A DNA stretch of 5,361 nt from Candidatus Thorarchaeota archaeon SMTZ1-83 (GTDB lineage: Archaea; Asgardarchaeota; Thorarchaeia; Thorarchaeales; Thorarchaeaceae), in the NCBI GenBank assembly GCA_001563325.1, contig LRSK01000150.1:1-5361 (forward strand). Reading direction: 5' to 3'. Positions within the stretch are counted from its first letter, which is position 1; every line of letters begins with the position of its first letter. The position numbers and the translations under genes are program-made. This document shows, one piece after another, positions 1-5,027 of the stretch. The notes below the pieces were generated by a model. The model had not been told where the DNA came from, made no database searches, and saw nothing but the letters and a program-made list of their open reading frames with translations.

Positions 1-1130
1 CCCGTGGATTGAGGCACCCAAGATTCATCCAGGATATAGAGTGTGTAAGCAAACCACGCATTCCCGTTCCAATCCGGGTCTGGTGTATACCGGACCACAA
101 TCGAGCCATCCAAGTCCACCAGCTCAGCTACTCCATTGGCGGATCCATAGTCAATAGCCAGAACTACAAGGGAATCCCCTTCCACATCATAATCATTGGC
201 TAACACATCAATATCAAATGGCACATCCTCATTCGTTTCGGTGATGTCATCAATGGCCACCGGCAAATCATTCACGGGCAAGACTCTGATAGTCACCGTC
301 GCTGTGTCCGTCAATAACCCATCTGACACCTCGTAGTCAAACGAGTCTAACCCATTGAAGTTCTCACCCGGAGTATACATGAATAGCCCATCTTCAATAG
401 CCGTTAGAGTGCCATGAGAGGGGGCTGAAACGAGGGTCACAACTAGTGAATCCCCATCGACATCTGTGTCATTCGCCAATATGTCGGAAACAGCGATGGT
501 CAAAGGAGAGTCCTCATCCGTCGTATAGCTGTCATCCTCTGCCACTGGTGCATCATTGACAGCAATGACATCTATGGTCACTGTCGCAATGTTACTTCCG
601 CTTTCTCCATCACGTGCTATGTAAGTGAAAGAGTCAATTCCAAAGAAGTCAGGGTCTGGGATGAAGTCGAATGAGCCATCCGAGTTCAGAACAAGGGCAC
701 CATGGGAGGGTCCTGTTTCAAGGATGGTTGCTAGAGGGTCGTTTTCCACATCGGTGTCACCGTTGAGAACACCTGGAGCTGGAACACTCAGAGGGGTATC
801 CTCGTTGGTAGTGTAGTGATCGTCATCTGCCATTGGTGCATCATTCACTGGAAAGACGGTTATAGTCACAGTAGCCACATTGCTAGTGCCACCAGCACCG
901 TCAGCCACTTGGTAATCAAACGAATCAATCCCTGACCAATCCTGGTTGGGAGTGTATACAAAAGACCCGTCTGCATATAGCACAATTACACCATCATAGG
1001 GCATTCTCACAGGCTCGACATGGAAAACATCACCATCAATATCAGAATCGTTCGCCAGTATTCCCGGGGCGGGAATGGACAGCGGCGTATCCTCATAAGC
1101 TTCATAGGAATCATTCACCGCAACCGGCGC
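1..1130 (-). repeat. Four tandem ~96-residue Ig/cadherin-like protein repeats
   Basis: Units in protein numbering and coordinates: unit 1 = residues 49-145 (1130-840), unit 2 = 146-241 (839-552), unit 3 = 242-336 (551-267), unit 4 = 337 onward (266 to the edge). Lengths are 97, 96, 95 and at least 88 residues. Each opens at A/L-P-V/M-A after a 'VND' end. Units 2 and 3 are closest (GPSHGAL versus APSHGTL). Unit 4 diverges most: it has DIDVLANDYDVEGD but replaces GxDSFxY with GNAWFAY, and may be a different subtype or the last regular unit. DNA identity between units looks clearly lower than protein similarity, so this is an old duplication rather than a recent expansion. Confidence 0.85.
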
Positions 1131-1274
1131 TACATTCGCTACAACAGTATCTTTCGGAAACTGCAATGCATCATCCACATCTGCAACAGAGGTGGTAGCT
1201 GGTGCCGCCCCAATTAAGAATAATATGAAACCCAGTGATAATACAATATAGCAAATGCGACTCCTTTTCGGCAT
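1..1274 (-). CDS. Secreted tandem Ig/cadherin-like repeat protein (N-terminal part, runs off window)
   Basis: Translating the minus strand from ATG at 1274 gives 424 uninterrupted residues up to the window edge, so the 3' end is missing. Residues 1-31 look like a signal peptide: MPKRSR, then a hydrophobic core at about 7-25 (ICYIVLSLGFILFLIGAAP). From residue 49 there are four repeats of 95-97 residues sharing NDxPVAxDDxY, EDxPLxI, NDxDxxGD, DGSFxYTP, GxDSFxY and TATVTIxVxPVND. These are hallmarks of the bacterial/archaeal Ig-like or cadherin-like 'tandem-95' fold (Big_9/VCBS-like); the acidic NDxDxxGD segments could bind calcium. By family analogy it is an extracellular or cell-surface adhesion or structural protein. 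Start choice: ATG at 1274 sits 9 nt after GAGGAG (1289-1284). A GTG two codons upstream is possible, and an in-frame TAG lies further upstream. Membrane anchor or C-terminal domains lie outside the window. Fold is confident, specific role unknown. Confidence 0.9.
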   Translation of the reverse strand, partial: MPKRSRICYIVLSLGFILFLIGAAPATTSVADVDDALQFPKDTVVANVAPVAVNDSYEAYEDTPLSIPAPGILANDSDIDGDVFHVEPVRMPYDGVIVLYADGSFVYTPNQDWSGIDSFDYQVADGAGGTSNVATVTITVFPVNDAPMADDDHYTTNEDTPLSVPAPGVLNGDTDVENDPLATILETGPSHGALVLNSDGSFDFIPDPDFFGIDSFTYIARDGESGSNIATVTIDVIAVNDAPVAEDDSYTTDEDSPLTIAVSDILANDTDVDGDSLVVTLVSAPSHGTLTAIEDGLFMYTPGENFNGLDSFDYEVSDGLLTDTATVTIRVLPVNDLPVAIDDITETNEDVPFDIDVLANDYDVEGDSLVVLAIDYGSANGVAELVDLDGSIVVRYTPDPDWNGNAWFAYTLYILDESWVPQST

Positions 1275-1283
1275 GGACACGCT

Positions 1284-1289
1284 CTCCTC
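1284..1289 (-). promoter_or_regulatory. Shine-Dalgarno GAGGAG for the tandem-repeat protein
   Basis: Minus-strand GAGGAG lies 9 nt before ATG at 1274 and 3 nt before the alternative GTG at 1280. The spacing supports the ATG start. Confidence 0.6.
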
Positions 1290-1298
1290 TGTTGCGAT

Positions 1299-1317
1299 GA
1301 CCGCGGTCTAGGTAGAC
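1299..1317. repeat. Two overlapping palindromes in the leader of the tandem-repeat gene
   Basis: GACCGCGGTC (1299-1308) is a perfect 10-bp palindrome. GTCTA-GG-TAGAC (1306-1317) is a perfect 5-bp inverted repeat with a 2-bp centre; the two share GTC. They end 25 nt upstream of the ATG on the minus strand. They could be an operator, or two mutually exclusive short RNA stems next to the ribosome binding site, or chance. Confidence 0.35.
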
Positions 1318-1421
1318 TCATGTGAAACCAACATTAGATCTGAATGCCTAGCGGTTGCCGACCTCCCTCGCAACACCTCAGAGCCACCGAGTCAAATGCT
1401 TATTAACTTCCTGATATTTTT

Positions 1422-1430
1422 CTTTTATAT
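1422..1430 (-). promoter_or_regulatory. TATA box (ATATAAAAG) for the tandem-repeat gene
   Basis: The minus strand reads CACATATAAAAGAAAAATA here, a good match to an archaeal TATA box. Transcription would start roughly 25 nt downstream, near 1400, leaving a leader of about 125 nt before ATG 1274. That is long for an archaeal gene. No closer convincing TATA element was seen between 1275 and 1420. Confidence 0.5.
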
Positions 1431-1508
1431 GTGATAATGGTTATTTTTCGACTATCCTTTTTATTATTCAACCAATAGGGAGAAATTACGAAAAGCTACA
1501 ATCCCGGA

Positions 1509-1864
1509 TCAAGCTTCCTGCAAAAAGCGGTTTAGATCCTCTATACGGTCAGTGATCATCTTTCGGAGAGTTCGTACGCCCAATGATTCAGAGATAGCTA
1601 ATGCATCCGTGGGAATTTCCGGAGCGCCTATGTGCTGGCCCTGCTCTTTTTGAAAGTCCGCCTTCACGATGGAACCTTGCATAACTGATTCGATCAGATT
1701 ACGAGCCTCTTCGTCAAGAAAGGGATAGTGCTATTTGATAGTACTCATGGGCATCATAACTCAGATTCCATTCCAAAACTACCCAAATATTCCAATGAAA
1801 CTGACCGCTCCATGAATCGTTCGAACTGGTAATGTATTACTGAACTCTCATCTCCTCTCAACAC
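1509..1864 (-). pseudogene. Frameshifted gene for a ~117-aa helical protein, family not recognised
   Basis: Three minus-strand frames join into one protein-like sequence. Frame a (from GTG 1864 or TTG 1861) reads ...YQFERFMERSVSLEYLGSFGMESE. Frame b reads YDAHEYYQIAL. Frame c reads PFLDEEARNLIESVMQ... to LNRFLQEA and the TGA at 1511-1509. Dropping one T at 1759/1758 and one T at 1725 restores an open frame of 118 codons including the stop; the second repair turns ALS-stop into ALPFLDEEARN. The product would be soluble, acidic and mostly helical, without a signal peptide. A TATA box at 1903-1896 is about 32-39 nt upstream of the GTG, so translation could have been leaderless or nearly so. As it stands, only 57 residues from ATG 1682 could be made from frame c. 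Decay, sequencing error and programmed shifting are all possible; I favour the first two. Function unknown. Confidence 0.6.
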
Positions 1865-1895
1865 GACTTATGTTAGATCGAAAATAGAGACAACA

Positions 1896-1903
1896 TATAT
1901 AAA
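1896..1903. promoter_or_regulatory. TATA element TATATAAA between divergent genes
   Basis: The plus strand reads CATATATAAATGG and the minus strand CCATTTATATATG, so the element fits a TATA box in both directions. To the left it would drive the disrupted gene (start 1864). To the right it would place a start site near 1925, just inside the ATACG repeat, for the gene at 1972. A second weaker plus-strand candidate is TTTATAC at 1920-1926. Confidence 0.5.
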
Positions 1904-1922
1904 TGGGTATGGCTTTTACTTT

Positions 1923-1940
1923 ATACGTGATACGCAATAC
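1923..1940. repeat. ATACG repeat with 7-nt period upstream of the membrane-hairpin gene
   Basis: ATACG occurs at 1923-1927 and 1930-1934, then ATAC at 1937-1940, each exactly 7 nt apart. The sub-segment GATACGCAATAC (1929-1940) matches GATACGCGATAC at 2391-2402, upstream of the RHH gene, at 11 of 12 bases. It lies where the transcription start of the downstream gene would be if the TATA at 1896-1903 is used. Candidate operator. Confidence 0.5.
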
Positions 1941-1960
1941 ATAAAACGCGTGTCGTGAAT

Positions 1961-1966
1961 AGGTGA
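1961..1966 (+). promoter_or_regulatory. Shine-Dalgarno AGGTGA
   Basis: AGGTGA matches the anti-Shine-Dalgarno of archaeal 16S rRNA (AUCACCUCC) and lies 5 nt before ATG 1972. This decides the start against the in-frame GTG at 1963, which is part of the Shine-Dalgarno itself. Confidence 0.65.
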
Positions 1967-1971
1967 TTGTC

Positions 1972-2358
1972 ATGGAAAGTATGGAGTCTAAAAGAACCAG
2001 AATTGGTTTAGGTGAATCTGAGGAGCCTGATTCAAGAGCAACTTCAGCAGCAGCCCAGCATATTAGAACCACATCGGGGTTCCTTGATGCTGCAAGGATT
2101 AAAGCCAAACTTCTAGGTGGAATATTAGCAATGCTGGCCCTTCTGGCATTGCCTGCACTTACTCTGCCAGGGTTTGCAATATTCACCCTAATCGGAGAGC
2201 TCTATCTTATGGATTGGACTTACTCTAGGTATTCTAGCGCTAAATCTGATCATGCAAAGTTAGCAAGCACCAAAGCTCTGGAGAAGGATGCCCGCCTCGA
2301 AGACGAGATAGACAAGATTGCAGCACGGACCGGACCAAAGGAACAGTTCATAAGGTAG
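1972..2358 (+). CDS. Small membrane-hairpin protein of unknown function (128 aa)
   Basis: I do not recognise the family. Three parts are visible. Residues 1-44 are polar and rich in Ser, Glu and Arg (MESMESKRTRIGLGESEEPD), probably disordered. Residues 46-82 form two closely spaced hydrophobic segments (AKLLGGILAMLALLALPAL, then TLPGFAIFTLIGELYLMDW) joined by a Pro-containing turn, which looks like a membrane hairpin or re-entrant loop. Residues 85-128 are charged and probably helical (AKLASTKALEKDARLEDEIDKIAAR). Both ends would lie on the same side of the membrane; the basic residues around the hairpin suggest the cytoplasm. ATG 1972 is preferred because of its Shine-Dalgarno; a second ATG at 1981 is possible. 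The next gene on the same strand, the RHH protein, starts 91 nt downstream with its own TATA box but a related upstream repeat, so the two may be co-regulated. Confident as a gene, function open. Confidence 0.75.
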   Translation: MESMESKRTRIGLGESEEPDSRATSAAAQHIRTTSGFLDAARIKAKLLGGILAMLALLALPALTLPGFAIFTLIGELYLMDWTYSRYSSAKSDHAKLASTKALEKDARLEDEIDKIAARTGPKEQFIR

Positions 2359-2390
2359 ATTTCAACCAGAAAGCAATCAAACGTAAGCAA

Positions 2391-2430
2391 GATACGCGAT
2401 ACGGAAGTTTATATAGCTCGTATCAGTATC
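2391..2430 (+). promoter_or_regulatory. TATA box flanked by inverted GATAC/GTATC motifs (candidate RHH operator)
   Basis: TTTATATA at 2408-2415 is a clear archaeal TATA box, placing the start site near 2437 and giving the RHH gene (ATG 2450) a very short leader. Upstream are GATAC at 2391-2395 and 2398-2402. Downstream are GTATC at 2420-2424 and 2426-2430. The inner arms GATACG (2398-2403) and CGTATC (2419-2424) form a perfect 6-bp inverted repeat with a 15-bp spacer that contains the TATA box. RHH repressors typically bind arrays of short half-sites, so auto-repression by the encoded protein is a natural inference. It is not shown by the sequence alone. Confidence 0.6.
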
Positions 2431-2449
2431 AATATGTGGGTTGAGAAAG

Positions 2450-2788
2450 ATGTCAAAGAAGAAAGACGAAGAAACCCCGACCATAGCACGCCCCGGCTTA
2501 CGTGAGAAGCTGTTGAGCAAGCTAGCTGCTGAAAGCTTCGGAGAGGAAGAGAGAGACGTGCCGGTGGTTGCACGGATGAACAAGAAAGTTGTTCATACAC
2601 TTGACTCCCTTGTTGCACTTGGCATATTCAAGAGCCGATCTGAGGCGGCAGCCGCGCTGGTGGAGGCGGCGATCTCATCCAGAGAAGAGCTCTTCACTGA
2701 GATTAGAGAACAGGCAGCAAGTCTTAATCGCACCCAGGATGAGGCGATGAAAGAGGCCCAGGATGCAGTCCTTGAGAGGCTCAGCTAG
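2450..2788 (+). CDS. Ribbon-helix-helix (CopG/MetJ/Arc-like) DNA-binding protein
   Basis: This 112-aa protein fits an RHH transcription factor. A charged N-terminal tail (1-36) is followed by a strand at 37-43 (VPVVARM), helix A at 44-58 (NKKVVHTLDSLVALG), the turn IFKS, and helix B at 62-76 (SRSEAAAALVEAAIS). Residues 77-110 form a long polar helix (REELFTEIREQAASLNRTQ) that could mediate oligomerisation or bind a partner. RHH proteins dimerise, pair their strands and insert the ribbon into the DNA major groove. ATG 2450 is chosen: it lies 35 nt after the TATA box, whereas TTG 2441 in the same frame would be essentially leaderless. Inverted GATAC repeats flank its own TATA box, suggesting autoregulation. 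The same-strand neighbour upstream is the membrane-hairpin gene; no toxin-like partner follows, since the next gene is convergent. Target genes unknown. Confidence 0.8.
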   Translation: MSKKKDEETPTIARPGLREKLLSKLAAESFGEEERDVPVVARMNKKVVHTLDSLVALGIFKSRSEAAAALVEAAISSREELFTEIREQAASLNRTQDEAMKEAQDAVLERLS

Positions 2789-2797
2789 TCCCAATCC

Positions 2798-2811
2798 AAT
2801 CTGAGCAGATT
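2798..2811. repeat. Short inverted repeat between convergent genes
   Basis: AATCTG-AG-CAGATT is a perfect 6-bp inverted repeat with a 2-bp centre in the 47-bp gap between the RHH gene and the convergent DUF4287-DUF5655 gene. It could form a small hairpin in either transcript, but no T-run follows on either strand, so calling it a terminator would be weak. Confidence 0.3.
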
Positions 2812-2835
2812 CAAGATCCATCTCAAGATAGCAAC

Positions 2836-3402
2836 CTATCCTGCGGCGTCGTAAGCCTGTTTAAGCCAATCGATTAATTCCTCATCTACATCCTTATTGT
2901 CAGTCAGTCTGATGCGATGACTGCACATTGAATTCCAACTACCAGCCTCTTCAGGACACTCAGTGGTCTCCTTTCCCTTCAAGATTAGTCCTAAATCAAT
3001 CCGGGACTTTGTCGATGGCTGGACTATTGCAAACTGCTTCTTTCTTCTGAAACTCACATAGCTCTTCTTCGTGGCAATCTCAATGTCGCTACCAAATCTC
3101 AGGACATGCTTCACAATGTTGTCGTAGATTCGTTTTAGGTCGGTCTTGGCACCATCATACTGTGCATTAAGGAGCTCATCATCGTTCAGCTTGCCTTCAG
3201 TGATGTCCCGTATCACATGAGCTAGGGTGTTTGCATATCCATAAGTGAGCCCATGCTCATCCTTCAAGAAGTTGAGGATTTGCTTGTGCTTGACTAGTTT
3301 CCTAGATTAAACGACTTTAACCCATTGATCAACTGTCTTTCCAGTTTCTTCCACTATTTTCTCCATCATCTTTGCGGTCATTTCATCCCGATTCATTGTC
3401 AT
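2836..3402 (-). pseudogene. DUF4287-DUF5655 protein gene interrupted by an in-frame TAA
   Basis: Minus-strand reading from ATG 3402 gives MTMNRDEMTAKMMEK..., then KTVDQWVKVV, a TAA at codon 32 (3309-3307), and in the same frame SRKLVKHKQILNFLKDEHGL to the TAG at 2838-2836. Ignoring the TAA, the product is 188 codons, close to the usual size of this family as I recall it. Residues about 8-60 match DUF4287 (TGK..D.WV..VK....KHK.I..FLK.EHGL..GYAN). Residues about 95-187 match DUF5655 (FGSDIEIATKKSYVSFRRKKQFA, IDLGLILKG, MCSHRIRLT, ELIDWLKQAYDAAG). The molecular role of both is unknown. One base change (AAA to TAA) explains the stop, because K or a similar residue is expected after WVKVV. The rest looks undamaged, so the lesion is recent, a sequence error, or bypassed. 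A shorter product from TTG 3267 (143 aa, keeping DUF5655) could still be made. AGAGG lies 8 nt before ATG 3402, supporting the original start. Confidence 0.75.
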
Positions 3403-3427
3403 AGGCTATTCCTCTGAGATATTGCGT

Positions 3428-3446
3428 TTACTATAGTTAATATTAT
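3428..3446 (-). promoter_or_regulatory. Weak AT-rich promoter candidate for the DUF4287-DUF5655 gene
   Basis: The minus strand between the kinase stop (3505) and ATG 3402 reads CATAATATTAACTATAGTAAAC at about 3446-3425, the only TATA-like stretch in the 102-bp gap. It sits 26-44 nt upstream of the ATG, a workable distance. It contains the 8-bp palindrome ACTATAGT (3430-3437). Read-through from the kinase gene on the same strand is an alternative. Confidence 0.3.
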
Positions 3447-3504
3447 GAGTCTTCCGAAATATGACTGATGCAAATGAATGGGCTCTGCATGAGAGAGGTG
3501 CCTT

Positions 3505-4911
3505 CTATTCGGCGAGGGGCAACGTGATTCGGAATAAAGCCCCCTTATCTCCCACGGTGCTTTCTAGGACTATAGTGCCCCCACATGCTGTGATTATCTG
3601 CTTTGTAAGATATAGTCCAAGGCCACCCTCACCATCGGGATCGCCTCTCATAAACAATGACTTGATCTTCTCTTTAGGAATGCCCGGACCATTATCAGAT
3701 ACAAGGATTACAAGGTTCTCATCTTCTACTAGAGCACGGATGTCCACCTCCGCGTTGCTGCCGGCATGTTCCGCCGCATTGCGAAGTAGGTTATCCATTG
3801 CAAGAGGCAATAGCGATCCCCCTGGACTCCTGAGCCGCACCGCGTTCGATTCTACATGTACCTGAACTTGCATCCCCATACTGACACGTTCTGCGCGACT
3901 GGCGACTTCCTTGAGCATCGGCACTATTTCAACGCTAGAGGGAGCAATGTCGCTCTTGAAGGTCTTGATTAGATTTGTCATCCGAAGTGCAGCAGCCTGT
4001 GCAGATTCCAGCATTTCTGCAGCTTTTGCTTTGTCAGTCTTGAGCAGCATAAGAGAGCTTTCAACATATCCTAGAACAGCCTGAAGGTCATTACCTATAT
4101 CATGGCTCATTAAAGATGCATACAGATCTATGACTCGTCTCTGTTGCTCCCTTTCTTCTGCAGTCCTTCGGCGCATCGTCACATCCGAAACTACAGCAAT
4201 GTGGCCGCTGATACGACCATCTTTCTCTCGATGACTCACGAACGAAATTGCGAGGTATACCTTTCCCCCATCATCTTGCTCCAGGGTGACATCAATCTCT
4301 ATCGGAGCGTCCGATTTTGTGCTTTCCCTCTTCAGGATTGATTGAAGGTCCGTCAAGAGGAGATCTGATAGGTTCATGTTTTGTATCTGACTATCTTCAA
4401 GGTTTAATATCTGGGACAGGCCATGATTAAAGGTAGTCACTCTCCCCTCAGCATCCAACATTGCCACTCCGACAGGCATAGCTGCAACTAAAGAATGGAA
4501 CTTCCTCTCTCCCGCAGCAATGTCCACCACCCAATTATATATCCCAATTACCGAGATGACCACCCCAGCTCCCAAGAAAAGGGAGAGATTGTCTTGATAG
4601 AACTGAATCAACATGCTGAGAGCATTCTGATTGTATGGATAGACTAAATCGACTAGATTAATGAGAGCAGAATGAACTCCGGCATAGAAGAAAACCGCCC
4701 ATCCGAGTTGGAGAGGGATTCTAGCAGTTCGCTGTGCTATGGACCTTTGAAACATCAGTATCAGGAAGAAGATGATTCCGGAAATCGTGGACATGATCAC
4801 TACATCATCATAGTCAGGAATTGACCGCGGCTGATAGACGAAATAATAGACTACGGTCTGTATTAAAGCCATGATTAGAAGAAGCAATGAAACAATAGCC
4901 TGCTTAGACAT
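3505..4911 (-). CDS. Membrane-bound PAS-domain sensor histidine kinase (orphan)
   Basis: Numbering from ATG 4911 (468 aa). Four hydrophobic segments at about 4-25, 37-54, 69-89 and 109-129 form a membrane input module with only short loops. A PAS domain spans about 137-245 (FHSLVAAMPVGVAMLDAEGR ... AVVSDVTMRRR), typical of PAS-linked kinases. The dimerisation/phosphoacceptor helix (about 262-322) carries LMSHDIGNDLQAVLGY with His270 (codon 4104-4102) as the predicted phosphorylated residue. The ATPase domain has an N-box (DNLLRNAAEHAG, Asn378), G1 box DNGPGIP (406-412) and G2 box GEGGLGLYL (427-435), so all catalytic motifs are present. It should autophosphorylate and pass phosphate to a response regulator, none of which is encoded here. 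Start: TTG 4980 and ATG 4944 are in frame upstream, but ATG 4911 puts the first membrane helix right at the N-terminus (MSKQAIVSLLLL). A GGTGAT at 4935-4930 is 18 nt from it, unusually far. Ligand unknown. Confidence 0.92.
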   Translation of the reverse strand: MSKQAIVSLLLLIMALIQTVVYYFVYQPRSIPDYDDVVIMSTISGIIFFLILMFQRSIAQRTARIPLQLGWAVFFYAGVHSALINLVDLVYPYNQNALSMLIQFYQDNLSLFLGAGVVISVIGIYNWVVDIAAGERKFHSLVAAMPVGVAMLDAEGRVTTFNHGLSQILNLEDSQIQNMNLSDLLLTDLQSILKRESTKSDAPIEIDVTLEQDDGGKVYLAISFVSHREKDGRISGHIAVVSDVTMRRRTAEEREQQRRVIDLYASLMSHDIGNDLQAVLGYVESSLMLLKTDKAKAAEMLESAQAAALRMTNLIKTFKSDIAPSSVEIVPMLKEVASRAERVSMGMQVQVHVESNAVRLRSPGGSLLPLAMDNLLRNAAEHAGSNAEVDIRALVEDENLVILVSDNGPGIPKEKIKSLFMRGDPDGEGGLGLYLTKQIITACGGTIVLESTVGDKGALFRITLPLAE

Positions 4912-5004
4912 GCTTTTCCAGCTTACTCTATCACCAAGGCCCATTGAGTTCCACAATCCATTAAGGCAGCATAGATGCAACAGCTCCCCAATAATTATCT
5001 TTGT

Positions 5005-5011
5005 CTTTTAT
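5005..5011 (-). promoter_or_regulatory. TATA-like ATAAAAG upstream of the histidine kinase
   Basis: The minus strand reads GCCATAAAAGACAAAGATAATTATTGG. ATAAAAG (5011-5005) would place transcription start near 4983, about 70 nt before ATG 4911. GATAATTATT (4998-4989) just downstream is an alternative TATA, and the palindrome at 5028-5039 is a third. Confidence 0.35.
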
Positions 5012-5027
5012 GGCTCAGACGGTGAGA

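Larger units (their letters stand above)
1275..1508 (-). other. Non-coding stretch: promoter and long leader of the tandem-repeat gene
   Basis: These 234 bases have no credible gene. On the minus strand they hold a TATA-like box (1430-1422), then about 125 nt of putative leader before ATG 1274. The leader contains a small possible stem, GTTGC/GCAAC (arms 1374-1370 and 1358-1354), whose loop carries a purine-rich GAGGGAGG, and overlapping dyads at 1299-1317. The part at 1431-1508 is AT-rich. I see no strong terminator for the disrupted gene upstream, only short T runs (TTTTC, TTTC) around 1480-1493. Confidence 0.5.

Noticed and set aside
1..1130. CRISPR array or recent DNA tandem repeat on the left side
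   Set aside because: The periodicity is about 288 bp, in frame, and conserved mainly at protein level; there are no short identical repeats with unique spacers.
9..1217. Plus-strand open frames of about 63-65 codons opposite the tandem-repeat gene (9-203, 625-816, 1020-1217)
   Set aside because: All lie within the minus-strand repeat gene and arise from its repetitive composition; none has a ribosome site or recognisable domain.
1848..2186. Minus-strand open frame of 112 codons overlapping the hairpin gene
   Set aside because: It is antisense to the plus-strand gene at 1972, which has a Shine-Dalgarno and a coherent membrane-protein layout. The minus frame also runs through the divergent promoter and gives a low-complexity sequence with no recognisable domain.
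2377..2618. Two overlapping minus-strand open frames across the start of the RHH gene
   Set aside because: Both are antisense shadows of the RHH coding sequence and would run through its TATA box and operator-like repeats.
1972..2788. Type II toxin-antitoxin module made of the hairpin protein and the RHH protein
   Set aside because: The order (possible effector first, 91-bp gap, separate TATA boxes) and the lack of any known toxin fold do not fit a classic module. A looser regulator-effector pair is kept as a finding instead.
2798..2811. Intrinsic bidirectional terminator between convergent genes
   Set aside because: The inverted repeat has a short stem and no flanking T-run on either strand, so terminator function cannot be supported.
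3307..3309. Stop-codon recoding (pyrrolysine or selenocysteine) at the in-frame stop
   Set aside because: The codon is TAA, whereas pyrrolysine uses TAG and selenocysteine TGA; no recoding stem-loop is evident and a lysine-like residue is expected there.
3461..3865. Plus-strand open frame of 134 codons
   Set aside because: It lies antisense to the ATP-binding domain of the histidine kinase, whose N, G1 and G2 boxes are encoded there. The plus product is Pro/Ser/Arg-rich with no domain.
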